Assembly: GCA_938046095.1 (NCBI GenBank)
Contig: CALIXS010000018.1
Location: 1 to 64,000 of the forward strand
DNA: 64,000 bases
From: an uncultured Clostridia bacterium
GTDB lineage: Bacteria; Bacillota; Clostridia; Peptostreptococcales; Anaerovoracaceae
Direction of reading: 5' to 3'
Of the stretch, positions 59,181 to 64,000 are shown one piece after another. Under the pieces are notes generated by a model. That model was not told the origin of the DNA. It made no database searches and was given only the letters and a program-made list of their open reading frames with translations. The position numbers and the translations under genes were made by a program. How positions within the stretch are numbered: position 1 is the first letter of the stretch; every line of letters starts with the position of its first letter.

Positions 59181-59855
59181 TCAGTTACCTGTCTTTTCCC
59201 CGGCATCGGTGATATCCTCGTGCGAATAAGCGAGACCCGTATAAAAAGCCTTTTCCACCGTATATATTTTGTCTCCTCCGTCAGCCCTTAGATAGTACTT
59301 TTTTATCGTATCGTTATAGCTGCCGATCTCTATCATGCGGGTTGTCCCGTCCGCCATTTTGACTGTTACGACAGCCGACGGGGCGTCAAATCCGAACTGA
59401 GACGCGTCTGAAGTGTCCGCGATTTCATCTTCGCTCGTTATAACGCTAAGACTGTCGAGCAGGGACGATGCGAGCGAGGCATTTACGATGTCCTCGCCGC
59501 CGTTTCCAAAGCTCCATCCTGTAACGTTATTGTCTTCCGGATTGTCATTCGACGGAGCGTCGGTGCTCTCCGATTCTCCCGTTTTGCCGGACATATCGCC
59601 GGAGGGTTCTTCGGATGACTTTGATTTCTGATAAGATGCGTATGCGTCCGGATCGTATTCCAACACGTATGTACCTTCGCCGGAGGTGACGGATATTTCG
59701 CGGACATTGTCCTTTTCGAGCGAAAAAGCTTTATATACCTTCGTGTCCTTCTCCGCGTCGGCTTTTTGATTGTAATATCTGACGCCGAAATAGCTCCCGA
59801 GTGCCGCGATAAGTATAAACGCTACGATGATAAGGTGTCTCTTCTGTGCCTGCAT
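59181..59855 (-). CDS. DUF4340-type protein
   Basis: A 224-residue protein with an N-terminal membrane anchor (about 8-24; HLIIVAFILIAALGSYFG) and an extracytoplasmic domain with a low-complexity Ser/Gly/Asp linker (about 77-112), then a DUF4340-like beta-rich part (FGFDAPSAVVTVKMADGTTR). In Gld-type operons such a gene commonly follows the permease/GldG genes. Function unknown; likely part of the same complex. Confidence 0.78.
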   Translation of the reverse strand: MQAQKRHLIIVAFILIAALGSYFGVRYYNQKADAEKDTKVYKAFSLEKDNVREISVTSGEGTYVLEYDPDAYASYQKSKSSEEPSGDMSGKTGESESTDAPSNDNPEDNNVTGWSFGNGGEDIVNASLASSLLDSLSVITSEDEIADTSDASQFGFDAPSAVVTVKMADGTTRMIEIGSYNDTIKKYYLRADGGDKIYTVEKAFYTGLAYSHEDITDAGEKTGN

Positions 59856-59864
59856 TTTGATGCC

Positions 59865-61979
59865 TCATTTCTTTCTTCGCACGAGCCAGATGAACAAGCC
59901 CGCGACTATAAGTACAATCGGCACCGCAAGTGTCGTCATCACACCAAAGACGGCGGCCGTGCGCGCGGACATGGTGAGCTCAGACGAACCGTATTCCTTT
60001 ACGGGAATAGAGACGGTTTCTATATCGCTGCCCGCAACCGCACCCATAGTCCCTTTGAAGAGCAGCACATTCGATCCCGAAACGATCTGATCCGCCTGAT
60101 CGACAAAAATATACGGCGACGTGTATGCGACAAGTGTCGATGAGCCCGAGTCTCCCGTTCTTACAGCTTTAAGCCCGATTATCCGCTCCTCCGACTCGTC
60201 ATCGTCCGTCCTCGCAAGGTCTCCTTCGTCATCGGCTTTCGCGTGTATATACCCTTTGTCGGACGTGCTGAGAAGCTTTGTGAACTTTACGTCCGTCCTC
60301 GACTCGTCCGCGGTGAGCGCCTGCGAAAATACGGAAAGAACGTAACCGTTCCTTATCTGAGATGTTATATCATCGCTCGCTATCCTCGGAAGAAGGTAAT
60401 TCGGGTAATTATAATAATTCCCCGAATTGTCGTCCATCACTATCCCCTCGCCGAGAGTCACTCCGTAATATTCGAGTAACGCTTTATAATTCGTCATATC
60501 CGCGGCGGCTTCCGCCGTCGTCACCGCAACTATCCCGCCTCCGCCGTCTATATATGACTTGAGCTTGGTCAGCTCGTCGGAAGATATATCGGATGTCGGC
60601 GCATATATTACTACTGCCGCGGCATCCTCGGGCACGGCGTCGTTTTTCATGAAGTCAAGCGCCTTGCTTGATATATTAAGCTTCTGGAGCGCATCCGAAA
60701 ATCTGCTCCCGAGCACCGCCTCTCCGTGACCCGTCAGCGTATATACGGCAGGCATCTTATCGTTCGTTACGTACATAAGAGCCGATGTGATCCGGCCCTC
60801 CCCGTCGTAACCGGTCGTCTTCTGCGTATACGTCCGGGAATCCATTTCTTTTTTGTATATATCGCTGTAATTTATGACTCTATATCGCTTTGAGCTTTCG
60901 ACCACGAGACTGTTGACGTATATATCCGTGCTCGTGGTGTAATCCTTGAGGAATGTCGGATTTGCTGCAGGATCCACGTACTTTACCTTTATGTGATCCG
61001 ACAGCGCCTGATACTTCTCAAGTGTTTTATTAAGGTTTTTATCAGCCTTGCTTTCGGCGGCAAGCACGTATATATTCACGTCTTCGCCAATCGCGGAAAC
61101 GATCTTCTTCGTGTCATCCGTCACGGAGAAAATTCTCTGCGGCGTCAGATCTATATTCCTGAGCGATGACGGAAGCTGCGACGCCGCCATATTGATCAGC
61201 ACCGTCGCAACGATCAGGATGACGACCATAGCAGAGCTGAACGCGCTGAACTTTATCGTTTTTTTCGAGACAGCGTACCGGCGCTTCTGTATTACCTGTA
61301 CCGTCAGAAAAAGAAATAAAGCGACGGCCGTAACGAGGTATATGATCGCCGACACATCGAGCGTGCCGCCGAGGAACGTATAATAACGATCTATGGCGGA
61401 AAGCGTGCTCAGTGCCTTTGTTGCCGTATTTTCTCCGGACGAGATCATACTCTTTAGCTGCGGTATCATGTAAATGCCGAACAATATCGCGAAACCGATC
61501 ACCGCGGCGATTACAGGACTCTCCGTAAGCGATGACGCGAAAATGCATATCGCAATACACACAAGTCCGAGAAGCCAGAGCCCGAATATCCCTGTATAGG
61601 CAAGTCCGTACGAAACCGTTCCGAAGCGGCCCAATATCGGCGGAACAAAACAAAGAAAGAGCATCGGGATCGAATACACAGCCGCAAGGGCGAAAAACTT
61701 CCCGAGCACAACTTTCCCCACCGATACGGGAGCCGTAAACAGCAGCTGGTCCGTCTTTTGTTTCTGTTCATCGGCAAAAGACCGCATGGACAGTATCGGT
61801 ATCAGTATCAAAAGTATCAAAACTATGACCGAAAGTGCGGCACTCATATCTGAACTGAGCGAAAAAAAGTTATAGTAGCTTATAAAAAAAGACAGAAACA
61901 TCCACAGAAGACCTATAAACAGCCATCCCGTAAATGTATTGAAATACGATCTGACGTCTTTTTTAATTATTGCTGACAT
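59865..61979 (-). CDS. Fused GldF-like permease and GldG-like protein
   Basis: A 704-residue fusion. The first ~235 residues are an ABC-2-type permease with six helices (MSAIIKKDVRSYFNTFTGW; MRSFADEQKQKTDQLLFTAP). The rest is a GldG-like part: a membrane helix (about 252-270), a large extracytoplasmic domain with IYKKEMDSRTYTQKTTGYDG (about 399-418) and a C-terminal helix (about 675-700). In Bacteroidetes GldF and GldG are separate and belong to gliding ABC transporters; fused forms occur in other bacteria. ATG 61979 is one of two adjacent ATGs after GAGGAGG; it overlaps the ATPase gene by 17 nt. Confidence 0.85.
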   Translation of the reverse strand: MSAIIKKDVRSYFNTFTGWLFIGLLWMFLSFFISYYNFFSLSSDMSAALSVIVLILLILIPILSMRSFADEQKQKTDQLLFTAPVSVGKVVLGKFFALAAVYSIPMLFLCFVPPILGRFGTVSYGLAYTGIFGLWLLGLVCIAICIFASSLTESPVIAAVIGFAILFGIYMIPQLKSMISSGENTATKALSTLSAIDRYYTFLGGTLDVSAIIYLVTAVALFLFLTVQVIQKRRYAVSKKTIKFSAFSSAMVVILIVATVLINMAASQLPSSLRNIDLTPQRIFSVTDDTKKIVSAIGEDVNIYVLAAESKADKNLNKTLEKYQALSDHIKVKYVDPAANPTFLKDYTTSTDIYVNSLVVESSKRYRVINYSDIYKKEMDSRTYTQKTTGYDGEGRITSALMYVTNDKMPAVYTLTGHGEAVLGSRFSDALQKLNISSKALDFMKNDAVPEDAAAVVIYAPTSDISSDELTKLKSYIDGGGGIVAVTTAEAAADMTNYKALLEYYGVTLGEGIVMDDNSGNYYNYPNYLLPRIASDDITSQIRNGYVLSVFSQALTADESRTDVKFTKLLSTSDKGYIHAKADDEGDLARTDDDESEERIIGLKAVRTGDSGSSTLVAYTSPYIFVDQADQIVSGSNVLLFKGTMGAVAGSDIETVSIPVKEYGSSELTMSARTAAVFGVMTTLAVPIVLIVAGLFIWLVRRKK

Positions 61980-63066
61980 CATCCGCCTCCTCTTCCGGCG
62001 TCTCACCGGTTTCCGTCCCGTCAGGGTTCTCCGCATCGCCGTCTTCTTCGTCAGCAGGCTCTTCCTTCATGTCGGCATCTTCTTCACCGGCAGCATCTTC
62101 CTCCGCGCCGCAGTCTTGCCCGTCGGCAGGCTCTTCGGCCGTAAGCGTCAGATATACATCCTCAAGCGATGTTTCCTCCGCATTTATAGAAAGCAAATCA
62201 AGCCCGAGATCGAATACCGTCCTTGATATCACAGGCCTTATATCCTCGCCGCAGTCCGAAGAAATGACGGCTGTCATTTCACCGCCGCTCTGCGCACTGA
62301 CCTCCACGGACGTTACGCCGTCGGCCGCAGAAATGCGCTCCTGAAGCTCTCCCGGAGTGATATCGCCTCTGACCTTAAGTGTCACCCGCTGACCGGATGC
62401 GGCATGCCTCCGCAGATTTTCAGGCGTATCGCTTGCGATCAGCCTGCCGTTATTGATTATCCAAACCTCGTCGCACACGGCACTGACATCGGAAAGTATA
62501 TGCGAACTCAAAATGACTATGTGGTCATCGCGAAGAGTCCTTATATAATCGAACATTTCTTTCTGCTGCTCGGGATCGAGCCCGACTGTAGGCTCGTCAA
62601 GGATTATCACCTGAGGATCGTTGATTATCGCCTGCGCGAGCCCGACTCTCTGCCTATATCCCTTAGACAGGTTTTTTATCAGCCTTCCTCTGACGTCGGT
62701 GATCTCCGTCCTGGCCATGCTGTCCTCCGCCGCTTTGCGCCGTTCCCGTTTAGGCACGCGTTTGAGTTCAGCGGCGAACAAAAGATACTCTTCGACCGTC
62801 ATGTCAGGATAAACCGGGGGAGATTCAGGCAGATAGCCGATCCTGCTCTTCGCCTGCTCAGGCTCTGCAACGATATCAAATCCGTCGATCGTGACAGTCC
62901 CCGATGTCGATGACAGATATCCGGTCATCATGTTCATGGTGGTAGATTTTCCCGCACCGTTAGGACCGAGGAATCCGTATATCTTCCCTTTGTCCGCGGT
63001 GAAGGACAAATTATCCACGGCGACATAATTACCGTACCTCTTGGTAAGATGTTCAATCCGGATCAA
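61963..63066 (-). CDS. ABC transporter ATPase, GldA-like, with acidic tail
   Basis: A 367-residue ATPase: Walker A LGPNGAGKST (about 33-42), LSKGYRQRVGLAQAI signature, Walker B VIILDEPTVGLDP and switch His in SSHILSD. About 50 residues at the C-terminus (from roughly 314) are almost all Glu/Asp/Gly/Ala and are not part of the usual fold. TTG 63066 is preferred because GAGGTG lies 6 nt before it; GTG 63075 overlaps its own ribosome site. Operon with the GldFG fusion and DUF4340 genes. Confidence 0.88.
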   Translation of the reverse strand: MIRIEHLTKRYGNYVAVDNLSFTADKGKIYGFLGPNGAGKSTTMNMMTGYLSSTSGTVTIDGFDIVAEPEQAKSRIGYLPESPPVYPDMTVEEYLLFAAELKRVPKRERRKAAEDSMARTEITDVRGRLIKNLSKGYRQRVGLAQAIINDPQVIILDEPTVGLDPEQQKEMFDYIRTLRDDHIVILSSHILSDVSAVCDEVWIINNGRLIASDTPENLRRHAASGQRVTLKVRGDITPGELQERISAADGVTSVEVSAQSGGEMTAVISSDCGEDIRPVISRTVFDLGLDLLSINAEETSLEDVYLTLTAEEPADGQDCGAEEDAAGEEDADMKEEPADEEDGDAENPDGTETGETPEEEADDVSNN

Positions 63067-63253
63067 ATTTTTCACCTCGTTTCAATAAAATAACGCTCAA
63101 GTAAAATAATACTCCCGCTTTGTGTATAAAAAATCACTCATGTGAAGAGAAATGTGTGTTGACTGCGAAGAAAATTTCACAAAGAGATTTGTCGCGTCAA
63201 CTCGTTTAATTTATTCTTTTTCACGGCAAATGTCAAATTCCCCATATATCCTA

Positions 63254-63262
63254 TGATATAAT
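63254..63262 (+). promoter_or_regulatory. Extended -10 box of sbcD
   Basis: TGATATAAT, 18 nt before ATG 63281; no clear -35. Confidence 0.55.
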
Positions 63263-63280
63263 TATGTCAAGGAGAAAAAT

Positions 63281-64000
63281 ATGAAACTTATGCACATTTC
63301 CGATCTTCATCTCGGCAAAACCGTAAACGGTTTTCGGATGACGGACGATCAGCGATATATACTCGGACAGCTTATAAATATTACGCGGACCGAGGCTCCC
63401 GATGCCGTGCTCATAGCCGGCGACGTTTACGACAAACCGCAGCCGCCGACGGATGCCGTCGAGCTGTTTGACACTTTTCTCCACGAACTTTCGCAGCTCG
63501 CGGATCACATATTTGTTATAAGCGGCAATCACGACAGCGCCGAACGCATAGCCTTCGGTGCACGCCTCATGAATCCGTCGGGAGTTCACATGTCGCCTGT
63601 CTATTCCGGCGAGGTTACGCCTTTTACCCTGACGGACGAATACGGCGCTGTCGACATATTCATGCTCCCGTTCGTAAAGCCCGCAAATATACGGCACATT
63701 TTCCCGGATGAAAATGCGGAAACATATACCGATGCCGTACGCGCGGCGATCCGCCGCATGAACATAGACCCCGAACACCGCAGCGTCATAATCACCCACC
63801 AATTCGTTACCGGCGCGGTGCGCTCCGATTCGGAAACCGTATCGGTCGGCGGTTCCGACAACGTTGACGCCTCCGTTTTCTGCGAGTTCGATTACGTCGC
63901 GCTCGGGCACCTTCACGCGCCCCAGTCCGTGGGAGAAAACAGGATAAGGTACTGCGGGAGTCCTCTCAAATACTCATTTTCGGAATGCGAACAGACGAAA
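63281..64000 (+). CDS. sbcD: Exonuclease subunit SbcD, partial at window end
   Basis: The first 240 codons of SbcD, the nuclease of the SbcCD complex that opens hairpin DNA and trims ends. Calcineurin-like metal motifs are visible: HISDLHLGK (about 5-13), AGDVYDKP (about 46-53), SGNHDSAER (about 81-89), ITHQFV (about 171) and LGHLHAPQ (about 208). AAGGAG precedes ATG 63281. The gene continues beyond 64000, where sbcC would be expected next. Confidence 0.93.
   Translation, partial: MKLMHISDLHLGKTVNGFRMTDDQRYILGQLINITRTEAPDAVLIAGDVYDKPQPPTDAVELFDTFLHELSQLADHIFVISGNHDSAERIAFGARLMNPSGVHMSPVYSGEVTPFTLTDEYGAVDIFMLPFVKPANIRHIFPDENAETYTDAVRAAIRRMNIDPEHRSVIITHQFVTGAVRSDSETVSVGGSDNVDASVFCEFDYVALGHLHAPQSVGENRIRYCGSPLKYSFSECEQTK

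Overview
The window looks like a low-to-mid GC Gram-positive chromosome of the Clostridia, perhaps near the Anaerovoracaceae/Family XIII group (placement is inference, from gene content and gene order only). The signs are Bacillus/Clostridium-type proteins (AddB, YqhQ/DUF1385, RocB-like M20 peptidases, DUF6110, a CadC-type ArsR regulator), strong AGGAGG ribosome sites, TATAAT -10 boxes often preceded by TGn, and intrinsic terminators. Most genes are on the minus strand. No CRISPR array, rRNA, complete insertion sequence or replication origin was seen. One tRNA is present.

Layout. 1-2.8 kb is an AT-rich accessory remnant: a methyltransferase pseudogene, a truncated KilA-N protein, and a broken restriction-modification gene still behind its small XRE regulator. 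2.9-9.9 kb is housekeeping: rpmE, prmC, yqhQ, rho, asnS, pta. 10-15.5 kb holds a DUF6110 plus P-type ATPase operon with an atypical metal motif, then an ECF sigma / anti-sigma / VWA-lipoprotein operon. 15.7-21.4 kb has tRNA-Thr(CGU), addB and tex. 21.5-23.5 kb has a flavin split-barrel protein and an amino acid ABC permease/ATPase pair. 23.8-31.7 kb is a plus-strand operon of three M20 metallopeptidases, an amidohydrolase and an alanine:cation-type symporter. 31.7-37.5 kb carries small lipoproteins and secreted proteins, a GNAT-M32 carboxypeptidase fusion and a TSUP exporter, closed by a 90-bp tandem repeat. 37.9-44.1 kb has a stomatin-like protein, a CadA-type efflux ATPase with a separate HMA protein and divergent ArsR regulator, a HAD phosphatase, dCMP deaminase, arginase and a decayed AEC transporter. 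44.1-55.4 kb has a membrane protein with a repeat tail, a GPH symporter, thrS, two tandem class II aldolase-like genes (one with its histidine site replaced by CxxC pairs), a CtpE-like P-type ATPase, an ACT/PaaK/TIM-barrel operon and a TSCPD protein. 55.5-63.1 kb has an MFS/response regulator/kinase operon and a Gld-type ABC operon. The window ends inside sbcD.

How the genes fit together. The clearest functional groups are amino acid or peptide catabolism (three peptidases, amidohydrolase, symporter; arginase elsewhere), metal and cation homeostasis (three P-type ATPases, two with small partner proteins), translation and termination genes, DNA repair nucleases (AddB, SbcD), and surface signalling operons. 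The most unusual items are the aldolase pair, the GNAT-M32 fusion, the AddB without a Walker A motif, the CPx-less ATPase with DUF6110, the tandem repeat between convergent genes, and two candidate leaderless promoters. I did not see one obvious large undescribed system; the M20/amidohydrolase/symporter operon is the best candidate for an uncharacterised pathway.
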